NCBI RefSeq assembly: GCF_007860185.1
Contig: NZ_SJPY01000001.1
Location: forward strand, 581,132 to 645,131
Source: Novipirellula aureliae
GTDB taxonomy: Bacteria; Planctomycetota; Planctomycetia; Pirellulales; Pirellulaceae
Length of the DNA stretch: 64,000 nucleotides
Direction: 5' to 3'
The position numbers and the translations under genes are program-made. Each line of letters opens with the position of its first letter. Position 1 is the stretch's first letter. The notes under the pieces were generated by a model. The model had not been told where the DNA came from and made no database searches. It was given only the letters and a program-made list of their open reading frames with translations. Positions 28,671-36,729 of the stretch are shown here, piece by piece.

Positions 28671-29615
28671 ATGAAACGACGCCATTTCATTCAAGCTGCC
28701 GCTGCCACGGCGTTGGCGTCTCCTCAAACGATTGTGTTTGGATCGGACGATCGGATGCAACCGACTCGTGTCATCGATACTCATACCCATTTCTACGACC
28801 CCACGCGTCCTCAGGGCGTTCCCTGGCCAGGCCCAAAAACGTCACTTTATCGGACGGTGCTGCCGGAGGACTTCCTAACGGTGACGAGCCCCTTGGGCAT
28901 TCGGGAAACGGTGGTCGTGGAAGCGAGTGAATGGGTGGAGGACAATCAATGGATTCTTGACATGGCCGAAACGAATCCTTCGATCGTAGGATTCGTTGGT
29001 AACCTCAATCCCCGCGACGCTAATTTCAAGTACCATCTGCTTCGCTTTTCAAAGAATCCGCTGTTCCGTGGACTGCGGTGGCGCAGTAATTTGGTACCAT
29101 TCAACGGCGATGGCGGCTTGGATCCATTGATTGCTGGTGCCAAGGGATTGGCGGATCACGATCTCGAACTTGATTTGAACGGGCCATGCACGACGTTGCC
29201 GATGATTGACCAGATCGCTCAAGCGGTTCCAAACTTGCGAATGGTTATCAATCATGTTGCGCATAGCGGCGATCCCAAGTCACTGCATCCGCAATGGAAA
29301 GCCAACGTTGCCCAGATCGCGAAGCGTCCCAACGTGTTGATGAAGGTATCGGGGCTACTCGAGCAAGCTCCTGGGAAAGCTGGTAAAGCACCTCGCGAAA
29401 CCGAGTACTACGTGCCGGTGCTCGATCACCTTTGGGATCACTTTGGAGAAGATCGATTGATTTATGGAAGCAATTGGCCCGTGTCTGATTCCAGTGCTTC
29501 TTACGACGCCCAGTACAAAGTGGTGCACGAATACTTTTCGGGCAAGGGGCCCGAAGTCGTTGAAAAATACTTCTGGAAAAACTCGCTCACAGCCTATCGG
29601 TGGATCGAGAGGTAA
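28671..29615 (+). CDS. Amidohydrolase_2-family lactonase-like hydrolase, exported
   Basis: A 314-aa TIM-barrel metal hydrolase. It begins with a Tat-like or Sec leader (MKRRHFIQAAAATALASPQT). The metal-binding IDTHTHFYDP near residue 37 and the late RLIYGSNWPVSD are hallmarks of the family that includes L-fucono- and L-rhamnono-lactonases. The middle has MVINHVAHSGDP and the segment NVLMKVSGLLEQ. In sugar-acid pathways these enzymes open lactones made by dehydrogenases. No such dehydrogenase is adjacent. The ThuA-like gene follows 69 bp on. Confidence 0.88.
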   Translation: MKRRHFIQAAAATALASPQTIVFGSDDRMQPTRVIDTHTHFYDPTRPQGVPWPGPKTSLYRTVLPEDFLTVTSPLGIRETVVVEASEWVEDNQWILDMAETNPSIVGFVGNLNPRDANFKYHLLRFSKNPLFRGLRWRSNLVPFNGDGGLDPLIAGAKGLADHDLELDLNGPCTTLPMIDQIAQAVPNLRMVINHVAHSGDPKSLHPQWKANVAQIAKRPNVLMKVSGLLEQAPGKAGKAPRETEYYVPVLDHLWDHFGEDRLIYGSNWPVSDSSASYDAQYKVVHEYFSGKGPEVVEKYFWKNSLTAYRWIER

Positions 29616-29684
29616 TCATGCCTCATCATTTGATGGGAAACTCATTTCTCCCTGTATTCCTTTTTCTTGAAATTTGATTTCGTC

Positions 29685-30632
29685 ATGACTTCATTGCAAA
29701 AACTTGCCATGGCGTTTGTTGCCATGGTTGGGGCCGGTCTCTCTCCAGCAGACATGATGGCTGATAATACCAGGGCTGATATTCGTGTCTTAATTGTGGA
29801 TGGCTTCAGCAACCACTCCGTTGAAAAGACCACTCAGAAAATCCAGCAGATCCTCGCTAGTGATGCGACTTTCAAGGTCACTGTATCAACGATGCCTGAG
29901 TTCAAGTCGGCTCAATGGGCTTCCTGGAATCCGAAGTTCACGGACTACGATGTTATTATCCAGACCTGTAACAATATTGGGAAAACCAATATTGTATGGC
30001 CTGATACGGTGAAGTCGAATTTGGAATCCTACCTCAAAGACGGCGGCGGCATGTACGTTTACCACAGTGCAAACAATGCCTTTGCCGATTGGGACGAGTA
30101 CAACAAGATGATTGGGATGGGATGGCGGGCCGCGGATTTCGGAAAGGCACTTGAGGTCAAGGATGGGCGATTGGTGGAGATTCCCGCCGGCGTTGGAAAG
30201 AAGACGGGGCATGGACCACGAATCGATGCGGTTTTCCATCGATTCGGTGACCACCCGATACATGTGAACTTGCCGCAAAGTTGGAAGTCTGCGGACGTCG
30301 AGGTGTATGCGTACGCCCGTGGTCCACTACAGAACCTTACCGTCCTTTCCTACGCAAGAGAGCCGGTAAACGACATGGATTTCCCTACCGAATGGGTCGT
30401 TCAATATGGAAAAGGTCGAGTCTATTCGTCGACGTATGGGCACTACTGGAAGAATCAAGACAACCCGAAAGGTGTGCAGGACGTCGCATTTCAAACGATC
30501 TTGATAAGAGCCTTGCAATGGTTGGCGCGGAGTCCTGTCACGGAAACGGTTCCCGCGAACTTCCCGACCCGTGAAACGATCTCACTGCAAAATGTTCCTC
30601 CTGACGCTTCGTTGGATACGATCTCACCCTAG
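29685..30632 (+). CDS. ThuA-like domain protein, secreted
   Basis: A 315-aa protein with signal peptide (LQKLAMAFVAMVGAGLSPAD). The body is a ThuA-like (class I glutamine amidotransferase-like) domain: DIRVLIVDGFSNHS, DYDVIIQTCNNIG, ESYLKDGGGMYVYHSANNAF, HPIHVNLPQSW and VQYGKGRVYSSTYGHYW. The domain was named for trehalose utilisation, but its activity is not established. The ATG at 29685 is chosen; a TTG lies 6 codons upstream. Its stop TAG (30630-30632) is also the first three bases of a palindromic element. Confidence 0.9.
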   Translation: MTSLQKLAMAFVAMVGAGLSPADMMADNTRADIRVLIVDGFSNHSVEKTTQKIQQILASDATFKVTVSTMPEFKSAQWASWNPKFTDYDVIIQTCNNIGKTNIVWPDTVKSNLESYLKDGGGMYVYHSANNAFADWDEYNKMIGMGWRAADFGKALEVKDGRLVEIPAGVGKKTGHGPRIDAVFHRFGDHPIHVNLPQSWKSADVEVYAYARGPLQNLTVLSYAREPVNDMDFPTEWVVQYGKGRVYSSTYGHYWKNQDNPKGVQDVAFQTILIRALQWLARSPVTETVPANFPTRETISLQNVPPDASLDTISP

Positions 30633-30892
30633 CCCGGATGATTCATGGGCTTGCAAATTGTTTTGCTAACGTCTACGCCTTCAAGCGTTTACGTTCATTG
30701 CTCGAAAAACAGTTTGCGTATTAGCCGTTTTGGCGTTAGCGGCCTGTCGATTTAATCGTTTAACGCTTAGCCGAAGGCGTCAGCTTTTCCAAAAGCGGTC
30801 GCCTATGGCTTGGCGTTAAACAATAAGTCGAGTCAAACCGATTAAATCGACAGCCCGCTATCGCCAAAACGGCTAATGAATAATCCGGGCTA
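30630..30892. repeat. Palindromic MITE-like element, copy 1
   Basis: A 263-bp element with terminal inverted repeats TAGCCCGGATGATTCAT and ATGAATAATCCGGGCTA (one mismatch). The centre is a further long palindrome, TTTAACGCTTAGCCGAAGGC facing GCCTATGGCTTGGCGTTAAA. It carries no gene. A second copy in the same orientation is at 36077-36461. Confidence 0.85.
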
Positions 30893-31126
30893 GCCGGCTC
30901 ATGCTCGCGCTGGGCACGACGGAAGAGAATTTCCACTGGGGATTGCAATTTGGCCTTTGAGGTTCGCCCAGCGATGAGCCGAGTATGCGGCGAAGTGTCT
31001 GTCGTTCTGTCGTGGGGTGATGGGGTGATGGGGTGATGGGATCCAACTTGCCTTGTACCGCAGATTGCCGTACAACCAAGAACGACGCATTCTTTCGCAA
31101 TTTGGCGTTAACCGGTGACACGGATC
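30893..31126. other. Intergenic region with short tandem repeat
   Basis: Contains three tandem copies of GGGGTGAT near 31014-31038. No gene is seen. It should carry the helicase promoter. Confidence 0.5.
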
Positions 31127-33397
31127 ATGCACGACGAGATCGGCGATTTCGCCTATGAAGATGACTCGATACCTGTCGCCGAGTTTCAGCCTGCTCGCTT
31201 CGAGTTCCGGCTTGATTTGCCCGAAGGCGATGCCCAGAAACAGAAGGATGCGGCTGCTGCGGTTCGTCAGGAGTATCGTGACGGGTCACGGTGGAAACGT
31301 CTAAATTGCCACCGAGTCAGCATCTTTGCTGAGCAGGATCGTGGGACCATTTTTGTCGTTCATGTCGGCTCGTCGGTCGAGTTTGATTGGACTTGGGAAG
31401 GTGCGAAAGCGTTTCGTCCGACGTCGCTTGACGGCGAGGAACGCTACTCGGATCACTTCTCTGAAGAGGCTGCCTATGAGGAAGGCATTGTCTGGTCGGG
31501 CGAGATTGTCGAAGTGGACGAGCGGAATGGTTGTTTGTTTATCAGCCTTGATGATCCTGAGATGACGCCGGCGACAGGGCCTTTCTTTGTTCGTCCGTTT
31601 GAGTTCATGTCGGTCTTGGACGCCATATACAATGGAGATGAGTTTGAAGAGGTTCGCGAGTATCTCCCCGCCAGATTGAACGCTAGCGAGGGCAATGTGC
31701 ATCCGAGAGTCGCTCCGTCGTGTGGGGTTGGCTTGCCACATTTGCGTGATTGGTGGCAGCATTCGTGGAGCGTTCTTTGGGGACCGCCCGGCACTGGAAA
31801 AACTTGGACGACGGGGCAGCAGATCGCCAAGGTGATGCAAGCTGAGAACGAGCGAATTTTGGTGGTGTCGACGACCAACCGGGCGACCGACGCCGTGGCA
31901 ATCTCGATCGGCGAAGCGGCAAAGGAATTCTGCCCTGATCGACTCGATAACGACTTGCTGCTGAGAATCGGGAAGGGGGCTTCGTATCAATCGTTCGTCG
32001 GGAAAAATCTCGATCCGATGCTCCGAGGGACCGAGTCGGAAGTCTTGTCACAGATCGACGGGCTTGCACAGCAACTTCAACTGTTTGAATCGTCGGAAGA
32101 CAAAGCTCTCACACGAAAACGGATTGGTGAACTGCGAACGTCCGGTAACGACCAAAGCAATCGCATCTTTGTGGATGCACAGCGACGAGTGGTTGTCGCC
32201 ACCGCTTTCAAGGCGATGAGCTATTTGAAGGACCCGTCCATCCGCAAGATGGTCGCGGATGGCGATGCACCTTTCACCACCATCTTTATTGACGAAGCAG
32301 GGTTGATCTCCAGGACAGCGGTTGCTGCGTTGTCGTTGTTGGCTGCTAGGCGAGTCGTGTTGGTCGGGGATTCAAAACAATTGGCTCCGATCAGTCGAAT
32401 CTCACGGATTCTGCCGACTCGCCAACAAACCTGGTTGGCGAGCAGTGGGTTGAGTCATCTCGATGGCACAGAAAATCTTCCCATTGCGGTCCATTTATTG
32501 TCGCAGCAGCGACGTATGCACCCCGATGTATGCAAGGTCGTGTCAAGCTACCAGTACGATGGCGTGTTGACGACCGCTCAAGACATGGGGCCGGCAACAT
32601 TGCGGCTGCTACTGTCGATCGTCGAGAAGTCAGACGAGAATGACGCCAACAGTCGTTCGGCACATATCTTCTACGACAACGCACAAAACGTTTACGACAC
32701 CAAGACTCCGAAATGGTCAGAGTTCGGTCTCGACATGCGTGGTCGTTCGACGATTATGCGTGAGAGTTTTCGCTCAACCACGCCGATCACCGAGCTTGCG
32801 GTCAACGTGTTGAGCCGACTTTCCGAATCAAGCACGCGACAAGAGCAGCAAGAATTGCTTCAACTCGGACTGCTAGAGAAAACGGATCGAAATGGTGAAG
32901 AGTGGTTGCGAGTACGGTACAACCAGATCGATGGACCGAAACCGATCTACCATAGCTTCGATAACCGAAGCCAAGAAATGGCTTCGATTGCCGGCCACTT
33001 GAAGCACTTGATCCAGAAAGATGGCATTTCACCAACCGATATTTGCATCCTTTACAATGGTCGGGTTCAGAATATTTTGCAATCCAGCCTTGCACCGGCA
33101 CTTGCGGAGATCGGTGTTGAGCTTTCGTTTCAGAAAAACCGTTCGTTCGAGAGACAGCCCAACACGCTCATTGCCACCACTCCGCATTCCTTTAAAGGTT
33201 ACGAATCCGAAGCCATTGTGATCCCGTGCGTGGACAATTATGTGGCTCCCGAAGGCAAAACATTGGAGAACAGCCTGTACGTGGCGATGACTCGTGCTCG
33301 CTCGTTGCTGGCGATCTATGGAGTGAACGGTGGGTCGGAAGCCAGTCGAAAGATTGGCGAAACGATCCGAACGTGTCTTTCGATCCAGAATGCTTAA
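31127..33397 (+). CDS. Superfamily 1 helicase (UPF1/Dna2-like)
   Basis: A 756-aa ATP-dependent helicase acting on nucleic acid. The N-terminal 200 residues resemble no domain I know, and include beta-rich parts. Walker A is WGPPGTGKTWTT near residue 225, with a motif Ia-like ILVVSTTNRATDAVA. Walker B is TIFIDEAGLIS, followed by motif III GDSKQLAPISR and motif IV QRRMHPDV. The late motifs are ATTPHSFKGYESEAIVIP and YVAMTRARSLLAIYG. The DEAG box and motif order place it with the UPF1/SMUBP2 group. The ATG at 31127 is chosen over a GTG 12 bp upstream. It has no operon partner and lies between the two palindromic elements. Confidence 0.9.
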   Translation: MHDEIGDFAYEDDSIPVAEFQPARFEFRLDLPEGDAQKQKDAAAAVRQEYRDGSRWKRLNCHRVSIFAEQDRGTIFVVHVGSSVEFDWTWEGAKAFRPTSLDGEERYSDHFSEEAAYEEGIVWSGEIVEVDERNGCLFISLDDPEMTPATGPFFVRPFEFMSVLDAIYNGDEFEEVREYLPARLNASEGNVHPRVAPSCGVGLPHLRDWWQHSWSVLWGPPGTGKTWTTGQQIAKVMQAENERILVVSTTNRATDAVAISIGEAAKEFCPDRLDNDLLLRIGKGASYQSFVGKNLDPMLRGTESEVLSQIDGLAQQLQLFESSEDKALTRKRIGELRTSGNDQSNRIFVDAQRRVVVATAFKAMSYLKDPSIRKMVADGDAPFTTIFIDEAGLISRTAVAALSLLAARRVVLVGDSKQLAPISRISRILPTRQQTWLASSGLSHLDGTENLPIAVHLLSQQRRMHPDVCKVVSSYQYDGVLTTAQDMGPATLRLLLSIVEKSDENDANSRSAHIFYDNAQNVYDTKTPKWSEFGLDMRGRSTIMRESFRSTTPITELAVNVLSRLSESSTRQEQQELLQLGLLEKTDRNGEEWLRVRYNQIDGPKPIYHSFDNRSQEMASIAGHLKHLIQKDGISPTDICILYNGRVQNILQSSLAPALAEIGVELSFQKNRSFERQPNTLIATTPHSFKGYESEAIVIPCVDNYVAPEGKTLENSLYVAMTRARSLLAIYGVNGGSEASRKIGETIRTCLSIQNA

Positions 33398-33524
33398 CCG
33401 ATCGATCGTTCAGAATTTGGATGATGAGTCACCCGATCCAACAGGGTGATGCGCCCCGTGTCCCGAGCGGTACTCGCCACGCCAATGGCTCCGACGAATC
33501 CTGATCTTTTCCTCGTCCGTGTCT

Positions 33525-33538
33525 TGACCGATCGGTAC
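33525..33538. promoter_or_regulatory. Possible TetR operator
   Basis: ACCGATCGGT is a perfect palindrome at 33527-33536, about 55 bp before the TetR start. TTGACC at its left edge could be a -35 box. It fits autoregulation but is short. Confidence 0.35.
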
Positions 33539-33591
33539 AAACCAGGTAGGGTTGGTACAATCAAGCAGGAATTTCAGGCGAGAGGAAACCG

Positions 33592-34173
33592 ATGCCGTGG
33601 GAAAAGTCATTTAAAGAGTCGGACGTAATCGAGCAGGCGATGGAGGTCTTCTGGGAGAAGGGTTATGCCGCGACATCGATCTCCGACATAACCGAGGCGA
33701 CAGGAATCAAGCGGGGTAGTCTCTACAACGCATTTGACGGAAAGCATGATATTTTTGTGCGCGCGTTGCTGAAGTACGGTGGTGAGCGGCGGACGAGTAA
33801 GTTGAGAATACTGGAGACGGTCGATGATCCTCGTGAAGCGATCACGATGTTCTTCGACTCTCTCGTAAAGGCCACGCTGGACGATCCCGACAAGAAGGGA
33901 TGTTTATTGTTCAACACCGCGCTCGAATATTCGTCACACGACGATGACGTCAAGCAACTCGTGTCGGAAGGGATCCAAGAGGTCGTCTGTTTTTTTGAGG
34001 GACGGATCAAGCGAGGCAAGGAACTCGGGACAATTCCTGACTCGGTGGACGCTCGCCCTACCGCAAGGGCGCTTGTTGCATTAGTGGTTGGAATTCGTGT
34101 GTTAGGTCGGGGGGCGTTTGGAAAAGCGGCATTGCAACAAGTCGCCCGCCAGGCCGTTGAGATGGTTTCATAG
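33592..34173 (+). CDS. TetR-family transcriptional regulator
   Basis: A 193-aa repressor. The N-terminal helix-turn-helix reads VIEQAMEVFWEKGYAATSIS and DITEATGIKRGSLYNAFDGK, typical of TetR proteins. The C-terminal ligand-binding half contains DPDKKGCLLFNTALEYSS, a mark of the subgroup with AcuR/YxaF-like C-terminal domains. The start at 33592 follows a good GAGAGGAAACC. The next genes, a peroxiredoxin-like protein and a short-chain reductase, follow on the same strand, and are likely targets. The usual trigger for this subgroup is an electrophile or aldehyde. Confidence 0.93.
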   Translation: MPWEKSFKESDVIEQAMEVFWEKGYAATSISDITEATGIKRGSLYNAFDGKHDIFVRALLKYGGERRTSKLRILETVDDPREAITMFFDSLVKATLDDPDKKGCLLFNTALEYSSHDDDVKQLVSEGIQEVVCFFEGRIKRGKELGTIPDSVDARPTARALVALVVGIRVLGRGAFGKAALQQVARQAVEMVS

Positions 34174-34399
34174 AACAATCGAGAAAGGAAAATGATTCAG
34201 CATGCTGCGAAGGGCGGCAAGAAAAATATTGCTGCCATTGAATTTTTTTAGACGGATGCGATCGAGCAACGGCCATTAACCGATGGTTGGCAATCGCGAA
34301 CGGATTGGCATGGCATATGCCCGGCTTATCGGCAGAGCTGTCGCTCGACGCGGCCGCGAAGTCACATCCAACTTCACACTCCAAAACGAAATTAGAGAG

Positions 34400-35191
34400 A
34401 TGAACACCAATACCATTCTTTTAGCCGTGACCGTTTTCGCGATCGGATTGAGCGTCAACGGCGTGAATGCTCAAAGCCCAAATTCACAAAACGCAAATTC
34501 ACAAAACGCAGTCACCGACCAGGTTCAACCAGGAGAAACACCGTTGCTTTCTGAACTACTTGAAGCGAAAGCGGCCGCGAGTGCAGCTCGGGCTCCGGAA
34601 GAAGTGCGTCAGGCATACGCCCAAGGTATCGAGACGGTCCGCGCGACCGAGATTGAGAAGTCGGCCAAGCAGGTCGGTGATGCGGCGATCGATGCCCAGC
34701 TCTCCGGTTGGGACGGTAAGAGTGTCAAGCTTAGTGATCTTTGGCAGGAAGGCCCGATCGTACTGATGTGGTACCGAGGAGGTTGGTGCCCGTATTGCAA
34801 CATTCAGCTGCGCGCCATGCAGCAGAGCATGGACCGCATCGAAGATGCTGGAGCGAGATTGGTAGTACTAACACCGGAACTGCCCGAGAAGGCGAAAGAA
34901 ACGGCCGAGGCAAACGATTTGGATATCGTGGCTTTGCACGACAAAGGCAATGCGGTGGCACGAAAGTACGGGCTGGTATTCGATCTTCCCGAAGCGATCA
35001 TCCCGTCCTATCGCGACAAGCTCAAACTGCCTGAATACAACGGTAACGATGTGATGGAACTACCGCTTGCGGCAACCTACGTGATCGACAAGGTTGGCAA
35101 GATCACGTACGCGTTCCTCGATGCGGATTACAAGAAACGAGCCGAGCCGTCCGATGTCGTCAAGGCAGTCAAGGCGGCGGCTCAGCCGTAG
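34400..35191 (+). CDS. Secreted peroxiredoxin-like (AhpC/TSA) protein
   Basis: A 263-aa thioredoxin-fold protein with signal peptide (ILLAVTVFAIGLSVNGVNA). The redox motif is WYRGGWCPYCNIQLRAMQ, with the peroxidatic cysteine in the WCPYC setting of the peroxiredoxin-like family. Later segments are LVVLTPELPEKAKETAE and ATYVIDKVGKITYAF. The N-terminal tandem NSQNANSQNA comes from a short repeat. It probably reduces peroxides or disulfides outside the cytoplasm. The ATG at 34400, after AGAGAG, is chosen over the longer frame from 34283, which would bury the signal. Confidence 0.9.
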   Translation: MNTNTILLAVTVFAIGLSVNGVNAQSPNSQNANSQNAVTDQVQPGETPLLSELLEAKAAASAARAPEEVRQAYAQGIETVRATEIEKSAKQVGDAAIDAQLSGWDGKSVKLSDLWQEGPIVLMWYRGGWCPYCNIQLRAMQQSMDRIEDAGARLVVLTPELPEKAKETAEANDLDIVALHDKGNAVARKYGLVFDLPEAIIPSYRDKLKLPEYNGNDVMELPLAATYVIDKVGKITYAFLDADYKKRAEPSDVVKAVKAAAQP

Positions 35192-35237
35192 TTACTTCTG
35201 CATGGCGAGGTAGGAACGAACGGAGAACGTGTTCGAT

Positions 35238-35993
35238 ATGAATATCAAGGACCAAGCTGACTTGAAGGTCCGGGCTGCTCTTGTGACCGGGGGGTCGGGT
35301 GGCATCGGAAGTGAGATCTGTAAGCGATTGGCTCGTGACGGCTATCAAGTGGTGGTTCATTACGGAAACGACCGTGAGGCCGCTGAAGCCGTCGTCCAAT
35401 CGATCGCGGATTCGGGTGGCGTTGCGATGGCGCATTCGGCAGACATTGCCGAAGAAGATGGCATTGAGCAATTGTTTGAATGCGTGATTTCCGAGTTTGG
35501 CCACTTGGATGTTGTCGTGGCAAACGCAGGAATTTCCGGAGGCGGTGCCGTCGAGCAAGTCGAGTTGGCTGATTTCAAGAAATTGGTTTCTGTTAATTTT
35601 ATCGGTGCATTCTTGACACTTCGCGAAGCGGCACGGCGGCTGAACGACGGTGGACGGCTGATCTTTGTCTCATCGCAGTTGGCCGAACGACCTCGCATGG
35701 GGACAGGTACCTATGCGGCGACAAAGGCAGGGATCGACGCGATGCTTGTTTCGATGTCACATGAACTCGGGTCGAGAGGGATCACCGTCAACAGCGTCCG
35801 CCCAGGGGCCACCGAGCCTGGCATGTTTGCCGGGAGCGACGAAGCGCGAAAAGATTATTTTCGCAACCTTTCTCCGTTCAAACGACTTGGTCATCCTACG
35901 GACATCGCTGCCGTCGTTTCGTTTCTGGCCAGTGACGACGCGGCCTGGATGACCGGACAACACCTTCGTGCGGATGGCGGAGCTTCGAATTGA
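35238..35993 (+). CDS. Short-chain dehydrogenase/reductase (FabG-like)
   Basis: A 251-aa NAD(P)-dependent oxidoreductase. The Rossmann motif is ALVTGGSGGIGSEI. The NAG motif is VVANAGISGGG. The catalytic Tyr-x-x-x-Lys is in GTYAATKAGIDAM, and the C-terminal MTGQHLRADGGAS is standard. It most resembles 3-oxoacyl reductases, but a lone SDR could equally act on a sugar or xenobiotic carbonyl. The ATG at 35238 follows GGAGAACG. It is 46 bp after the peroxiredoxin gene, so the two probably form a TetR-linked unit for oxidative or carbonyl stress. Confidence 0.92.
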   Translation: MNIKDQADLKVRAALVTGGSGGIGSEICKRLARDGYQVVVHYGNDREAAEAVVQSIADSGGVAMAHSADIAEEDGIEQLFECVISEFGHLDVVVANAGISGGGAVEQVELADFKKLVSVNFIGAFLTLREAARRLNDGGRLIFVSSQLAERPRMGTGTYAATKAGIDAMLVSMSHELGSRGITVNSVRPGATEPGMFAGSDEARKDYFRNLSPFKRLGHPTDIAAVVSFLASDDAAWMTGQHLRADGGASN

Positions 35994-36076
35994 TTCGTTG
36001 ATGGCAATCACTTACAAGCTCGAGATCGTGTCCGTCGCTTGCAGCTTGCGAGTCTTGGTTCCGCTAACCTCCACCT

Positions 36077-36461
36077 TAACCCAGATGATTCATGGGCTTG
36101 CAAATTGTTTTGCTAACGTCTACGCCTTCAAGCGTTTACGTTCATTGCTCGAAAAACAGTCTGCGTATTAGCCGTTTTGGCGTTAGCGGGCTGTCGATTT
36201 AATCGTTTAACGCTTAGCCGAAGGCGTCAGCTTTTCCAAAAGCGGTCGCCTATGGCTTGGCGTTAAACAATCAGTCGAGTCAAACCGATTAAATCAGCAG
36301 GCCGTTAGCGGGCTGTCGATTTAATCGTTTAACGCTTAGCCGAAGGCGTCAGCTTTTCCAAAAGCGGTCGCCTATGGCTTGGCGTTAAACAATAAGTCGA
36401 GTCAAACCGATTAAATCGACAGGCCGCTATCGTCAAAACGGCTAATGAATCATCCGAGTTA
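36077..36461. repeat. Palindromic MITE-like element, copy 2 with internal duplication
   Basis: The same element as at 30630-30892, in the same orientation, with termini TAACCCAGATGATTCAT and ATGAATCATCCGAGTTA. The central palindrome is present twice because about 122 bp is tandemly duplicated (from 36181 and from 36303). This makes the copy 385 bp long. Confidence 0.85.
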
Positions 36462-36729
36462 GCTCTGCTGAGGAGCAACTTACTTAGGGACAACGGGTCA
36501 GGGAGGGAAGAATGTCTTGCTTGGCCTTGATAAAACGGCTTGTTTTGCCGAGGTTTATTATTGAACGTCCGATTGCCGATGCAGCGAAAACATTCTTTTT
36601 GCCCTGCGGTGCCTGAAAAACCTACCCTTCGGTACTTGGGATGGATGAATCAACCCACGGATTCTTCGGTGGAGCCTTCTTTGCAAGCACCGATTTTTTT
36701 CAAGCACCGATCCTTCGGAAGAGCCGAGC
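36462..36729. other. Intergenic region, no gene
   Basis: Between the element and the end of the operon. The short motif CAAGCACCGAT occurs twice near 36685-36715. No gene or clear terminator is visible. Confidence 0.4.

Noticed and set aside
30630-30892. Insertion sequence with transposase
   Set aside because: Only 263 bp and no coding region; treated as a non-autonomous palindromic element.
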